The notes: generated by a model from the letters alone, not told the origin. Counted from the first letter of the stretch, positions 37,707 to 46,770 are shown. The stretch: DNA of 64,000 nt from Acidisoma sp. PAMC 29798 (GCF_030252425.1 NZ_CP126994.1:1488001-1552000); one strand, 5' to 3'. A program made the numbers and translations.

Positions 37707-39014
37707 CTACCGGATCGTCATCAAATCCCGCTTTGAGGTTTCCGTCATGGCGAGGACTGCCAGGAAGCTGATCACGGCTGCCCCCGTCACGTAGTAACCA
37801 ACCCAGGACAGGCCGCCATAGGTCACCAGCCGCTGAGCGGCATAGGGCGCCAGCGAGGCGCCGAGAATGCCGCCGAGGCTATAGGCGGCGGCAGCCCCGG
37901 TATAGCGGACGCGGGTGGGGAACAATTCCGGCAGCAGGGCGCCCATCGGCGCGAAGGTCGCGCCCATCAGTCCCAGTTCCAGGGCCAGAAACGCCAGCAC
38001 AGCGGCGTTGCTGCCACCACCGAGCAGAGGCGCCATGGCAAAACCGGACAGGGCGGCGAGGGCGGCCGAGACCAACAGCACCGGGCGGCGACCGAACCGG
38101 TCCGCCAGGTGCGCCGAAATCGGCGTGGCGACGGCCATGGCGATGATGGCGATGCAGAGCATGCCGAGGAAGGTTTCGCGCGGAATATGGCGGACCTTGG
38201 TGCCATAGCCGAGGGCGAAAACGGTGGAGATGTAGAACAGCGCATAACACACGACCATGGCGAGGGCGCCCAGGATCAGCGGCCGCCAGTGGCGGGCCAG
38301 CACCTCGCTCAGTGGCACACGGACCTTTTCGTGGCGCGACATGGCACGGGCAAAGGCTGGTGTTTCCCCCAGGGAGCCGCGCACCCAGAGACCGATGCCG
38401 ACGAGAACCGCGCTCGCCAGGAAGGGAATACGCCAGCCCCAGGCGAGGAACTGCGCATTCGTGAGCACCATGAACAGGATCAGGAACAGGCCGTTCGACA
38501 ACAGGAAGCCGATGGATGGGCCGAGTTGCGGGAACATGCCGAACCAGGCGCGCTTGCCCGCCGGCGCGTTCTCGGTGGCGAGCAGAGCGGCGCCACCCCA
38601 TTCGCCACCCAGGCCGATGCCCTGCCCGAGACGCAGCAGACACAGCAGGATCGGCGCCAAGACGCCCGCCATGGCGTAGCTCGGCAAAACGCCGATCAGC
38701 GTGGTCGAGAGGCCCATGACCAGCATGGAGGCGACGAGCGTCGATTTGCGCCCGATGCGGTCGCCGTAATGGCCGAACAGCAGGGCGCCGAGTGGGCGCG
38801 CCAGGAAGGCGATGCCGAAGGTGAGGAAGGCGGCCAGGGTCTGGGATGCCGGAGTGCTGGCCGGGAAGAACATCGGCCCCAGCACCAGGGCGGCGGCGGT
38901 GCCATAGATATAGAAGTCATAAAATTCGACCGTGGTACCGACGAGGCTGGCGACCATGATGCGGGCGGTGCTGGGTGCGTGCGGAACGGCGCCGCGACGA
39001 GGCGTGCGAGGCAT
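37707..39014 (-). CDS. MFS transporter, metabolite:H+ symporter type
   Basis: 435 residues, twelve hydrophobic helices. VASLVGTTVEFYDFYIYGTA at the N-terminus and LGALLFGHYGDRIGRKSTL in the loop 2-3 are signatures of the MHS subfamily (KgtP, ProP, ShiA relatives); ADRFGRRPVLLVSA repeats the loop in the second half. These take up organic acids, osmolytes or aromatic acids with protons. GGGAG lies upstream of the ATG. It precedes the isochorismatase-like gene and is separated from the esterase pair by a solo repeat arm at 39100. Substrate unknown. Confidence 0.88.
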   Translation of the reverse strand: MPRTPRRGAVPHAPSTARIMVASLVGTTVEFYDFYIYGTAAALVLGPMFFPASTPASQTLAAFLTFGIAFLARPLGALLFGHYGDRIGRKSTLVASMLVMGLSTTLIGVLPSYAMAGVLAPILLCLLRLGQGIGLGGEWGGAALLATENAPAGKRAWFGMFPQLGPSIGFLLSNGLFLILFMVLTNAQFLAWGWRIPFLASAVLVGIGLWVRGSLGETPAFARAMSRHEKVRVPLSEVLARHWRPLILGALAMVVCYALFYISTVFALGYGTKVRHIPRETFLGMLCIAIIAMAVATPISAHLADRFGRRPVLLVSAALAALSGFAMAPLLGGGSNAAVLAFLALELGLMGATFAPMGALLPELFPTRVRYTGAAAAYSLGGILGASLAPYAAQRLVTYGGLSWVGYYVTGAAVISFLAVLAMTETSKRDLMTIR

Positions 39015-39099
39015 AGGACGGGTCGTCTCCCTGAGCTTTGGCGACCTTGTCGCCCAGGGGGGCCCGGATGGGAAGTGTCGTCGCCTTCGTAAGGCTTCC

Positions 39100-39128
39100 T
39101 AGGGTGGAAAAGCGCAGCGCATTCCACC
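39100..39128. repeat. Palindromic dispersed repeat, copy 4 (single arm)
   Basis: One arm only, TAGGGTGGAAAAGCGCAGCG then CATTCCACC, close to the right arm of the copies at 14971 and 11573. No partner arm is seen within 100 bases on either side. It lies between the MFS gene and the esterase gene, both on the minus strand. Confidence 0.75.
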
Positions 39129-39147
39129 ATCGGCCACCACGCGACGC

Positions 39148-39876
39148 CTAAAGATAAAGCGGTGCCATCTCCCGCCATGCGCCGGCGCGATGCGCGCGTC
39201 CATCCCAGAAATGCAATTGATGATGAACGTGTTTTTCGCCCAGCAGGCGGCTGAGGTAAAGGTTATTGTCGAGGAACGGGTCGGTGCGGCCGATGACCAA
39301 GACAATCTCAAGCTGGCGCAGCTTGTCCAGCCGCCATCCGCTGTCCAGGCCCGGCAGGAAATGCGTCGGCGTGTGGAAGTAGATGTCCTCATTGTAGTAG
39401 CCGTCGAACAGATCGTTGAAGCCGTCCACCTTCATCGTCAGGTCATAGCGCCCGGAAAAGGCGACGAGCTTGCGGAACAGATGCGGATGCCGAAGCGCGA
39501 GGCTGGCGGCTTGGAATGCGCCGAGGCTGCAACCGAGGGCAATCGTGCAGTCATGGGAATTGGTCTGGGCCATCAGCGGCAGCACTTCGTTGAGGATGTA
39601 ATCCTCGAAGGCGGCGTGTCGGCGGATGCGGTCGGCCGGATGACGCCATGAGTCGTAGAAGGTCTCCTGCGCCAGACCCTCAATGCAATAGAGCTGCAAC
39701 TGCCCGGCATTGACCTTATCGGCGAGGCTCGCGACGATATTGAGCTTTTCGTATTCCCAAAACTTCCCGTCCCGCGTTGGGAACATCAGAACCTTCGCGC
39801 CGGCATGGCCGAAGATCAGAAGCTCCATGTCGCGATCGAGTCGTGGACTATACCAGCGCCGATAATCTCGCCTCAT
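39148..39876 (-). CDS. Putative esterase (alpha/beta hydrolase, esterase D-like)
   Basis: 242 residues. The nucleophile elbow is LGCSLGAFQAASLALR (G-x-S-x-G, Ser about residue 117), followed by an Asp in VIGRTDPFLDNN and a His near the end in HFWDGRAHR. The pattern, with AKVLMFPTRDGKFWEYEK early in the chain, matches the putative-esterase family (PF00756-like) acting on small esters. No signal peptide, so cytoplasmic. Its start overlaps the stop of the upstream acetyl-xylan-esterase-like gene by four bases, so the two hydrolases are translated together and may deacylate one compound in turn. Confidence 0.8.
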   Translation of the reverse strand: MRRDYRRWYSPRLDRDMELLIFGHAGAKVLMFPTRDGKFWEYEKLNIVASLADKVNAGQLQLYCIEGLAQETFYDSWRHPADRIRRHAAFEDYILNEVLPLMAQTNSHDCTIALGCSLGAFQAASLALRHPHLFRKLVAFSGRYDLTMKVDGFNDLFDGYYNEDIYFHTPTHFLPGLDSGWRLDKLRQLEIVLVIGRTDPFLDNNLYLSRLLGEKHVHHQLHFWDGRAHRAGAWREMAPLYL

Positions 39877-40838
39877 GTCACCCTGAAGAACTGTCTAACC
39901 TTCTCTGAGAGAAGCGCATGCTGCTCTTCGCTGTCTGGATAGTCGAAATGGCCTGCATCCAGGATGACCGTCTCATGATGGCTTGGTGATGACAGCGCAT
40001 TGGCGACCGAGAACTGGCAGGGTGGCGCCACCGCCGGGTCGAAGCGGGCGACGGCCATGAGCATGGGTGTCTCGATACGCGTGGCGGCTGTCGCCGCATC
40101 GAAGAGCCGGAGGGTTTTGAGCACGTCCGGATGCGTCGTCTGATAGTGTTGAACCGCATGGCCGCTGCCGACGGTGGGCAAGGTCAACCAAAGCGGCATA
40201 TTGCCGAAGGTCGGCACCACAAGATGGCCCCGATCGATGCGTTTGTCGAACGGAATCGCGAGCGCCCCGATGCCGCCGCCGAAGCTGATGCCGCTATAGC
40301 CGATCCGCCCTGCGATCTCGGGATAGAGCCTGGTCAAAACCGAGACGGCCAACCATAGATCCTCCACGCAGCCGCCCAGGATATAGCGTGCGGGGTCGTC
40401 GATATCGTGGAGGACATGCCAGGCGGGATCGCTGGAGATCGGCGGTCGGCTGCTGCGCGACAGGCCGCGAAAACAGAGAAACAGAATGGCCGTCTCGGTG
40501 ACTGGCACGTCGAAATCCGGTGCGTCGCGCCCGCCATAGCCATGGCCGATGACCATGCCACGCCGGACCACGCCCTCGCGCGGCAGAAGCAGCCAGCCGC
40601 CGATCGGGAAGGCATCGGTCGAGGTATAGGTGATGTCATGGACCAGCCAATTCGGATGGTGCGACGCGCTTTCGCTCACCTTTGGTTGGGGATCGATGGC
40701 GAGGGCGCTGACATAGCGTGTGCGCCAGAACGAGTCGAAATCGGGCGGCGCCTGGGGCGGCGTGATCGCACGAAGCTGTTCGAGTCCAAGGCCATAGGTG
40801 GGGTCGAAATCGAAGGGATAGTCGGTCGGAATGCTCAT
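39873..40838 (-). CDS. AXE1-family acetyl esterase (cephalosporin-C deacetylase-like)
   Basis: 321 residues. DSFWRTRYVSAL and the GGWLLLPREG beta hairpin begin the domain; RGMVIGHGYGGRDAPDFDVP is the oxyanion strand, and the nucleophile is Ser in GRIGYSGISFGGGIGALAIP. Asp in VARFDPAVAPP and His in DAGHFDYPD complete the triad. This is the acetyl xylan esterase/cephalosporin C deacetylase fold (carbohydrate esterase 7), which removes acetyl groups from short sugars inside the cell. No signal peptide is seen. The ATG at 40838 lacks a clear ribosome binding site. It is the first gene of the esterase pair. Confidence 0.85.
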   Translation of the reverse strand: MSIPTDYPFDFDPTYGLGLEQLRAITPPQAPPDFDSFWRTRYVSALAIDPQPKVSESASHHPNWLVHDITYTSTDAFPIGGWLLLPREGVVRRGMVIGHGYGGRDAPDFDVPVTETAILFLCFRGLSRSSRPPISSDPAWHVLHDIDDPARYILGGCVEDLWLAVSVLTRLYPEIAGRIGYSGISFGGGIGALAIPFDKRIDRGHLVVPTFGNMPLWLTLPTVGSGHAVQHYQTTHPDVLKTLRLFDAATAATRIETPMLMAVARFDPAVAPPCQFSVANALSSPSHHETVILDAGHFDYPDSEEQHALLSEKVRQFFRVT

Positions 40839-40904
40839 GGGATGGGAGTGTAGGCTATTTGGCCCGGATTGGGCGCGCCCGGAAGCGCGCCCCGCGTCCT
40901 GCGC

Positions 40905-41624
40905 TCAGGTCAAGACGCCACCGCCGTCCACGACAAAGGTTTGCCCCGTCGCGAAGCCCTGCTGCATCAGGAATAGATAGGCCTCCGCGAGGTCCGCTGC
41001 TTCACCCACGCGCCCGACCGGCAGCTTGGCGCCTGCGGCGGCATACATCGCCTCACGATCCGCGTCCGGCAGATCGCGCCAGAGGGGCGTGCGGACGAAG
41101 CCGGGTGAGACGATATTGACGCGCAACGGGGCCAATTCCACGGCGAGCGCCCGTGTCAGCCCCTCCATGGCCGCGCAGATGCTCGCCCCGAGCGCCCATC
41201 CCGCCTGCGGCCGCGCCCCGGCAATGCCGGAGGTAAACACGATGGAGCCGCCGGGCCGGATCAGCGGCGCGCCATATTTCGCGGCGGTCAGCGCACCCCA
41301 GTAGCGCAGTTCGAAGAACCGCCGCGCCGCGTCGAGCGCGATATCGGCGAGTAGCCCGAGTTGCAGGCTTTCCCCAGCCGTAAAGACCAGATGATCGAAG
41401 GCGCCGATGCGGTCGAACATGTCACGCACCGCCGCTTCGTCCGTCAGATCCACCGCGTGCCCTTCGGCGCCAGCCCCGAGCTGCGCCACCGTCTCCCGCA
41501 CACGGTCCGCATTGCTTGACGCCACAACAACTTCGGCGCCGTCGCGCAACGCCGCTTCGGCGACCGCCAGCCCGATGCCGGACGTGCCGCCCAATACCAC
41601 CACGCGCGTGTTGCTCAGTTTCAT
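40905..41624 (-). CDS. Atypical short-chain dehydrogenase lacking the Tyr-x3-Lys pair
   Basis: 239 residues. The NAD(P) motif GGTSGIGLAVAE (about residue 12), DLTDEAAVRDMF, and NIVSPGFVRTPLW with VDGGGVLT at the end define a classical SDR. The catalytic stretch is changed: where active members have S...Y-x3-K before A-A-x-E-G-L, this protein has SGIAGARPQAGW then ALGASICAAMEGLTRALA, so Tyr is Gly and Lys is Cys. It belongs to a recurring group of SDRs of this shape; it may use other residues or not be a dehydrogenase. ATG at 41624 follows AGGAG; divergent from the LysR regulator with 104 bases between. Confidence 0.8.
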   Translation of the reverse strand: MKLSNTRVVVLGGTSGIGLAVAEAALRDGAEVVVASSNADRVRETVAQLGAGAEGHAVDLTDEAAVRDMFDRIGAFDHLVFTAGESLQLGLLADIALDAARRFFELRYWGALTAAKYGAPLIRPGGSIVFTSGIAGARPQAGWALGASICAAMEGLTRALAVELAPLRVNIVSPGFVRTPLWRDLPDADREAMYAAAGAKLPVGRVGEAADLAEAYLFLMQQGFATGQTFVVDGGGVLT

Positions 41625-41728
41625 AGTTCTGCTCCTGTCGAGCCGCTTTGCCCGTGCGGCAAAATGGCCTTTGATAAAACACGACGCCAGCGCATCCTCG
41701 TCAGTGTAATGCTGACAGGCGGTCATTC

Positions 41729-42655
41729 ATGGATGTCGATGCGAGGCTCTTGAGCGGGATCGGCACGCTGGTCGCCGTCGCGGAAACCGGTAGCTTCGTG
41801 CGGGCGGGGGAGCGGCTGGGCCTGACCGCCTCGGGCGTCAGCCGCGCCGTCGCCAGGCTGGAAACGCGCCTCGGGGTTCGGCTCTTCGATCGCAACGCCC
41901 GCGCCACGACACTCACCGAGGCCGGCCGGCGCCTCTTTGCCGAGGTCTCGCCTTTGCTTGCCGGCATCGCGGAAGCGGCAGGCGGCGCTGCGGGGGAGGC
42001 CGCCGCCGTCACCGGTCGGCTTCGGGTGAAATGCGACCCGTGGTTCGCCAGCGTGCTGCTGGCACCGCGCCTGCAGGCATTCCTCGAGGCCTATCCTGCG
42101 CTGACGCTGGAGGTGGTGGTGCGCGACACCTTGGGCGATCTCGTTTCCGAAGGATTCGACGCTGCCGTGCGGTTCGGTGAACCGGAGCCTTCGGGCTTGC
42201 TCACGCGCAAGTTGCTGGAGACGCGCATCCTGACCTGCGCCTCACCCGCCTATCTCGCCCGGCACGGCCGGCCGACGCATCCCCGGCAATTGGCGGCGGA
42301 AGGCCACACCTGCGTTCTGTTCACCGACCCTGCCACCGGGCGGCCCTTCGCCTGGGAATTCCACCGCGCGGGCAAGGTGCTGACGGTCAAGGTGCGTGGG
42401 CGATTGGTGCTGAACGATGGCGCCACGGCCATCGCCGCTTGCATGGCGGGGTTCGGGATCGCGCAACCGATGGCGCTCGGCTTGGAAGAGGCGTTTCGTG
42501 ACGGCAGGCTCGTCAATCTGTTTCCCGACTGGAATGACGAACTGTTTCCGCTGCATTCCTATCACCCATCGCGCCACCTGCCGCCGGGCAAGGTCCGCGC
42601 CTTTCTCGATTTTATCGTCCACTCCGTCGCGCGACAGAGCAGCGGTTCATCGTGA
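41729..42655 (+). CDS. LysR family transcriptional regulator
   Basis: 308 residues. The N-terminal helix-turn-helix (about 8-65) is typical: LVAVAETGSFVRAGERLGLT, SGVSRAVARLETRLGVRLF, and RATTLTEAGRR. The C-terminal ~210 residues form the LysR effector-binding domain (GRLRVKCDPW, ILTCASPAYLARHG, DGATAIAACMAGFGIAQPM). The divergent atypical SDR gene is its probable target, as is common for LysR proteins. Its 3' end overlaps the convergent PuuE-like gene by nine bases. Confidence 0.92.
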   Translation: MDVDARLLSGIGTLVAVAETGSFVRAGERLGLTASGVSRAVARLETRLGVRLFDRNARATTLTEAGRRLFAEVSPLLAGIAEAAGGAAGEAAAVTGRLRVKCDPWFASVLLAPRLQAFLEAYPALTLEVVVRDTLGDLVSEGFDAAVRFGEPEPSGLLTRKLLETRILTCASPAYLARHGRPTHPRQLAAEGHTCVLFTDPATGRPFAWEFHRAGKVLTVKVRGRLVLNDGATAIAACMAGFGIAQPMALGLEEAFRDGRLVNLFPDWNDELFPLHSYHPSRHLPPGKVRAFLDFIVHSVARQSSGSS

Positions 42656-43552
42656 CGGGTGAGTCGCGATCCAATGCTGCGCGACGGACCGGCGGTTGCA
42701 CAGCCAGACGCCCTCATGCCCCTGAATGTGATCGATCAGCCGTTCCAGCGCGCCGATGCGGCCGGGGCGGCCAATGAGCCGGTTGTGCAGCCCGATGGAC
42801 ATCATGCGCGGCCGGCCTTCTTGGCCCTGGTGATACAGCCAGTCGAATGCATCGCGGCAATAGGTGAAGAAGTCGTCGCCGGTCGCGAAATCGCCGCCGC
42901 GTTGCAGGCGGGAATCGTTGTTGTCGAGACTATAGGGCAGCACCAGATGCGGCTTGCCCGAAACCTCGGTCCAATAGGGCAGATCGTCATTATAGGCGTC
43001 GCTGTCATAGAGGAACGCGCCAGTCTCGACGACCAGACGGCGTGTATTGGGGCTTTGGCGGCCAGTGTACCAGCCGGAGGGTGGGGTGCCAATCAGGTGC
43101 GTGATGGCCGCGATATTGCGCAGCATATCCGCGCGCTCCACAACTTCTGGCACGGAGTGGTAGTCGATCCAGCGCTGGCCATGGCAAGCAACTTCGAAGC
43201 CGCTGGCGACGATCTCGGCACAGGCGGCGGGATTGCGCTCCAGCGCCATGCCGACGGCATAGAGCGTCGCATCGACGCCACGGCCGCGCAGCAGGCGCAT
43301 GATTTCCCAGAAACCGACGCGGCTGCCGTATTCGAAACTCGACTCCGCATTGAGACTGCGGCCGCCCATCAGCGGCGTCGTCACGCCGACATCGGTCAGC
43401 ACATATTCCGCATGATCGTCACCGTGAAGCACAGAATATTCGCCGCCCTCCTCGTGATTCAGCACGAAGGAGACAGCGATCTTCGCATCATTCGGCCAAT
43501 GGGGATGCGGCGGATTGCCGGCATAGCCGATGAGGTCGCGCGGATAGGTCAT
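42647..43552 (-). CDS. Polysaccharide deacetylase fold hydrolase, PuuE allantoinase-like
   Basis: 301 residues. DAKIAVSFVLNHEEGGEYSV and SSFEYGSRVGFWEIMRLLRG open the catalytic NodB-like barrel; FEVACHGQRWIDYHSV and TGRQSPNTRRLVV follow, and the chain ends near IQGHEGVWLCNRRSVAQHW. This order matches metal-independent PuuE allantoinases, which open the hydantoin ring of allantoin; the NodB Asp-His-His metal set is only partly present. Its ATG overlaps the stop of the epimerase gene (ATGA). With an allantoate-amidohydrolase-like M20 gene in the same operon, ureide degradation is a reasonable guess, but the intervening epimerase does not belong to that pathway. Confidence 0.8.
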   Translation of the reverse strand: MTYPRDLIGYAGNPPHPHWPNDAKIAVSFVLNHEEGGEYSVLHGDDHAEYVLTDVGVTTPLMGGRSLNAESSFEYGSRVGFWEIMRLLRGRGVDATLYAVGMALERNPAACAEIVASGFEVACHGQRWIDYHSVPEVVERADMLRNIAAITHLIGTPPSGWYTGRQSPNTRRLVVETGAFLYDSDAYNDDLPYWTEVSGKPHLVLPYSLDNNDSRLQRGGDFATGDDFFTYCRDAFDWLYHQGQEGRPRMMSIGLHNRLIGRPGRIGALERLIDHIQGHEGVWLCNRRSVAQHWIATHPSR

Positions 43553-44583
43553 GCTTGCGCGCTCCGCTCCGCCGCAATCCAATCCATATAGGCGTGCAGC
43601 GCGTCACGCGTCGGGCGAGGCTTCCAGCCGGTCTCGGTGGTGATGCGCGCGATGTCATAGGCGCCCCACATGCCGCCCGTGAGCGTCGGGTCTTGCAGGA
43701 TATCCGCCTCGTCCGGCGGCGTGATCTCCGCCCAGAAGCCTGGCACTTTTTCCGCCGCCCAGGCGACGAGATTGCCGACCGTCGCGACCTCACCGGCCGC
43801 GATGTTATAGACGCTGTGGTGAAGATTCGGCGCATGGAGCAGCGACGTGATGCCGGTCGCGACATCCTCGGCATGGATGTAATCGCCCACCGCGTCGAGC
43901 GTGTTGACCCGCACGCGGTCGGTGCCCTCCAGCGCCATATGCGCGATACGATTAGGCACATGGCGAAAGTTCCGGCTCGCCGTTGCGCGGTCCATGGGGC
44001 CGTAGACCGATGACAAACGCACGGAGGCGGTCTGCATGGCAAAGAGATCGCCGTAGCGTTCGGTGATCAATTCCGAAGCGAATTTGGAAATGCCGTAGAG
44101 ACGGCGCGGCATGACGTACCCATCCTCGGGCAGCGGCTCACCGGGACGATCGGGACCGTGATGCTTATACACCGCACCCGAACTGACATAGATGAAACGT
44201 GCAAGATTGGGCAGCCTGCGCGCCCAATCGAGCACCGCGATCGTGCCCATGATGTTCACGTCGATGATGCGGGCGGGGTTCTCCGCCTCCGGCTCGCGCT
44301 TCGCTTCCTCCGCCGTGCCGCGTGACAGCGGCGTGACGGTCGCGCCATGCACGATATGGGTGATGTCGTGGTGGGCGAGCGCATCTCGCCAGGTCTCCGG
44401 CTGCGTCACATCCGCGACGATGACAGTCAAGCGGTCAGCGACGGGTGCGAAATAGCGTTGGGCTGCGGCATCTAGCGGGGCCGCATCCAGCGCCACCACG
44501 CGCGCGGCGGGATCGGCATCGAGCCAATGGCGCGCCATGACACTCATGACGAATCCAGTCGCACCAGTAACGAGGAGTGTCAT
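43549..44583 (-). CDS. NAD-dependent epimerase/dehydratase family protein
   Basis: 344 residues, extended SDR. The dinucleotide motif reads GATGFVMSVMARH, so the third Gly of G-x2-G-x2-G is Met. The catalytic Ser lies in IYVSSGAVY and the Tyr-Lys pair in LYGISKFASEL. HIVHGATVTPLSRGT and GDYIHAEDVATGI fit nucleotide-sugar or acyl-sugar epimerases. The substrate is unknown. It is the middle gene of a three-gene operon with four-base overlaps on both sides, between the M20 hydrolase and the PuuE-like gene, which implies a role in the same pathway. Confidence 0.82.
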   Translation of the reverse strand: MTLLVTGATGFVMSVMARHWLDADPAARVVALDAAPLDAAAQRYFAPVADRLTVIVADVTQPETWRDALAHHDITHIVHGATVTPLSRGTAEEAKREPEAENPARIIDVNIMGTIAVLDWARRLPNLARFIYVSSGAVYKHHGPDRPGEPLPEDGYVMPRRLYGISKFASELITERYGDLFAMQTASVRLSSVYGPMDRATASRNFRHVPNRIAHMALEGTDRVRVNTLDAVGDYIHAEDVATGITSLLHAPNLHHSVYNIAAGEVATVGNLVAWAAEKVPGFWAEITPPDEADILQDPTLTGGMWGAYDIARITTETGWKPRPTRDALHAYMDWIAAERSAQA

Positions 44584-45863
44584 CGGGAGGCCTCTATTGG
44601 AAAGTCGAGCAATAGCCCGATCAAGGCCTGGGTCGCGATCGTGAAATCGACCATGTCCATCGCTTCGTCGGGATTATGGCTGCCACTCTCGTTGCGGACG
44701 AAGATCATCGCAGTGGGAATGCCCATCTCCGCGAAGATCACCGCATCATGGCCGGCGCCGCTGGCCATCTCATAGGGCTGGTCGAGGAGGGTCATCAGCT
44801 TGGCGCGCAGACGCGCATCCATCAGCGCTGGCACTGAATCACTGGTGGCGCCGAGATCGAAGGTGACGCGATAGTCTGCACCGATGCGCGCCGCTGCGTC
44901 TCGCGCTTCGGCCGCGACCCTCGTCATCGTCTCGTCGGAGATGCTGCGGATATCGAGGACGAAGCGGGTTTCGCCCGCGACCTTGCTCGGGCCATGCATG
45001 GCGGGATCGGTGGTCAATTCGCCGGAGGTAAAGACGAGATCAGCGCCCGATGCTTCCTCGCGCAGCCAGACCGCTTCCATATGATGCAACAACGCGACGG
45101 TGGCCGCCACGGCGTCGCGCCGAAACGGCCGCGCGACCGCGCCGGAATGGGCGTATTCGCCGATGCATCGGGCATTGCGAAAACGCTTGCAGCCGCGAAT
45201 GCCGGTGACGACGGCGGCGGGCAGCCCCGCCTGCACGAGCGTCGGCCCTTGTTCGATATGCAGTTCCAGATAGGCGCGAATGGTAGCGGGATCATGCAGG
45301 CGCCGCCGCGTGCGGATTGCCTCGGCATCGAAGCCCTGAGCGACAAAGGTCTCCTCCAGGCTGCGGCCGTCATCGAACCGGGGGACGGCGAGGCAGGCGG
45401 GATCGAGTAATCCGAAGGCGCCGGCGCTGCCGACATAGGGAATGTCGAACCAGGCGGATTCCTCTGCACGGATGGCCATGGTGGTGATGTCACACCCGGG
45501 CACGATACCCGCTTGGCGCAAGGCCGAGAGGGCGGACAGGCCGGCGACTACCCCGGCCGCGCCATCGAAATTGCCGCCCTGCGGCACGGAATCGAGATGT
45601 GAGCCGATGAGGATGCGCGGGGCGGATCGGTCGCGGCCTGGCAGCGTCATGCTCAGATTGCCGATGGCATCGATGGCGATCTCCAAGCCCATCGCTGCGG
45701 CGGCCGAGCGCAGGATGTCATGTGCCGCTTGTTCTCCCGCGCCGTAGCTATCGCGCTCGATGCCCCGGCCGCGTCGCGTCGCCGCATCGAGCGCCGTGAA
45801 AAGCGACGCCGCAAGGTCGATATCGGGATGGATGAGTTTGGAAATGGGAAGATCCTCGCGCAA
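44580..45863 (-). CDS. M20 family Zn-dependent amidohydrolase (allantoate amidohydrolase/N-carbamoylase-like)
   Basis: 427 residues. Metal ligands of the family are seen in IGSHLDSVPQGGNFDGAAGV (His, Asp), AIRAEESAWF (Glu-Glu) and ELHIEQGPTL (His), with a final His in SGAGHDAVIFAEMG. The dimerisation domain lies between (about 215-330, with ARPFRRDAV). The group contains allantoate amidohydrolase (AllC), ureidoglycolate hydrolases and N-carbamoyl-L-amino acid hydrolases; motifs alone do not choose among them. It is first in the operon that continues with the epimerase and PuuE-like genes, and divergent from an SDR gene. Confidence 0.85.
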   Translation of the reverse strand: MREDLPISKLIHPDIDLAASLFTALDAATRRGRGIERDSYGAGEQAAHDILRSAAAAMGLEIAIDAIGNLSMTLPGRDRSAPRILIGSHLDSVPQGGNFDGAAGVVAGLSALSALRQAGIVPGCDITTMAIRAEESAWFDIPYVGSAGAFGLLDPACLAVPRFDDGRSLEETFVAQGFDAEAIRTRRRLHDPATIRAYLELHIEQGPTLVQAGLPAAVVTGIRGCKRFRNARCIGEYAHSGAVARPFRRDAVAATVALLHHMEAVWLREEASGADLVFTSGELTTDPAMHGPSKVAGETRFVLDIRSISDETMTRVAAEARDAAARIGADYRVTFDLGATSDSVPALMDARLRAKLMTLLDQPYEMASGAGHDAVIFAEMGIPTAMIFVRNESGSHNPDEAMDMVDFTIATQALIGLLLDFPIEASR

Positions 45864-45924
45864 GCGTTGCTCGTGACGGCGGTTGGTTCAATAAACAGCC
45901 GACTCATCGATGGAACGCAGGAAA

Positions 45925-46701
45925 ATGTCCAGTTTGCTTGCCGGGAAGATCGCCGTGGTGACCGGGGCCAGTTCCGGCATCGGGCGGGCGATGGCCACCA
46001 GCTTCGCAGCCGAAGGCGCGATCGTGGTGATCGCCGATGTCACGGAGGACGCGCTGGAGGGTGGCGCGCCGACGCTGGATCTCATCACCGGCGCAGGCGG
46101 CGAGGGGTTCTTTCGCACCACCGATGTCGCGCAGTGGGCGGATGTCGATGCGCTGATCGCGGAGACGGTCGCGCGCTACGGGCGGCTCGATGTCATGGTC
46201 AATAATGCCGCGATCTATTCCGGCACGCCGCTGCTGGAAACCACAGCGGAGCAGTGGGAGCATGTCATGGCAGTGAACATGACCGGCATGTTCAATGGCT
46301 GCAAACGCGCCATTCAGCAGATGATCACGCAGGAGCCGCGCGCCGAGGTGCGGGGTCGCGTCATCAACCTCGGCTCGCAGCAGGGCATCGTGACGTCGCC
46401 GCGCGATACGCCCTATGGCGTCAGCAAGGCCGGGGCGATCTACATCACGCGTCAGATCGCCGTGGATTATGCGAAGGACTTGATCGTGTGTAACTCGATC
46501 TCACCGGGGAAGGTAGTGACGGGCAAGCCCGGCCTGCCGATGGATCCGGCGCTGATGGAGAATGCGCGCCGCCGTACGCCTTGGCCGCGCCTCGGCCACC
46601 CGCAGGACATCGCCAATGCAGCGGTGTTTCTAGCGAGTGACCGCGCGACGTTTATCACGGGATCGAATTTGGTGGTCGATGGTGGGTGGTTGGCGGGGTA
46701 G
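45925..46701 (+). CDS. Short-chain dehydrogenase/reductase
   Basis: 258 residues, classical SDR, complete: TGASSGIGRAMATSFAAEGA near residue 15, VNNAAIYSGTP, catalytic Ser in INLGSQQG, and Tyr-x3-Lys in TPYGVSKAGAIYI, then NSISPGKVVTGKPG and GSNLVVDGGWL. It resembles glucose 1-dehydrogenase and 3-oxoacyl reductase-type SDRs. ATG at 45925 has AGGA just upstream; an ATG at 45910 would add five residues and has none. Divergent from the M20/epimerase/PuuE-like operon with 61 bases between, probably co-regulated. A repeat element starts right after its stop. Confidence 0.87.
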   Translation: MSSLLAGKIAVVTGASSGIGRAMATSFAAEGAIVVIADVTEDALEGGAPTLDLITGAGGEGFFRTTDVAQWADVDALIAETVARYGRLDVMVNNAAIYSGTPLLETTAEQWEHVMAVNMTGMFNGCKRAIQQMITQEPRAEVRGRVINLGSQQGIVTSPRDTPYGVSKAGAIYITRQIAVDYAKDLIVCNSISPGKVVTGKPGLPMDPALMENARRRTPWPRLGHPQDIANAAVFLASDRATFITGSNLVVDGGWLAG

Positions 46702-46702
46702 T

Positions 46703-46770
46703 GGCGGATAGCGCTCCGCTCATCCGCCCTACGAATTGGTGTAGGGCGGAAAAGCGGAGCGCATTCCGCC
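46703..46770. repeat. Palindromic dispersed repeat, copy 5
   Basis: The left arm at 46703-46732 (GGCGGATAGCGCTCCGCTCA, then TCCGCCCTAC) and the right arm at 46741-46770 (GTAGGGCGGAAAAGCGGAGC, then GCATTCCGCC) are complementary at about 26 of 30 positions around an eight-base loop. It fills the whole 75-base gap between the convergent SDR and binding-protein genes, starting one base after the SDR stop. Confidence 0.88.
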
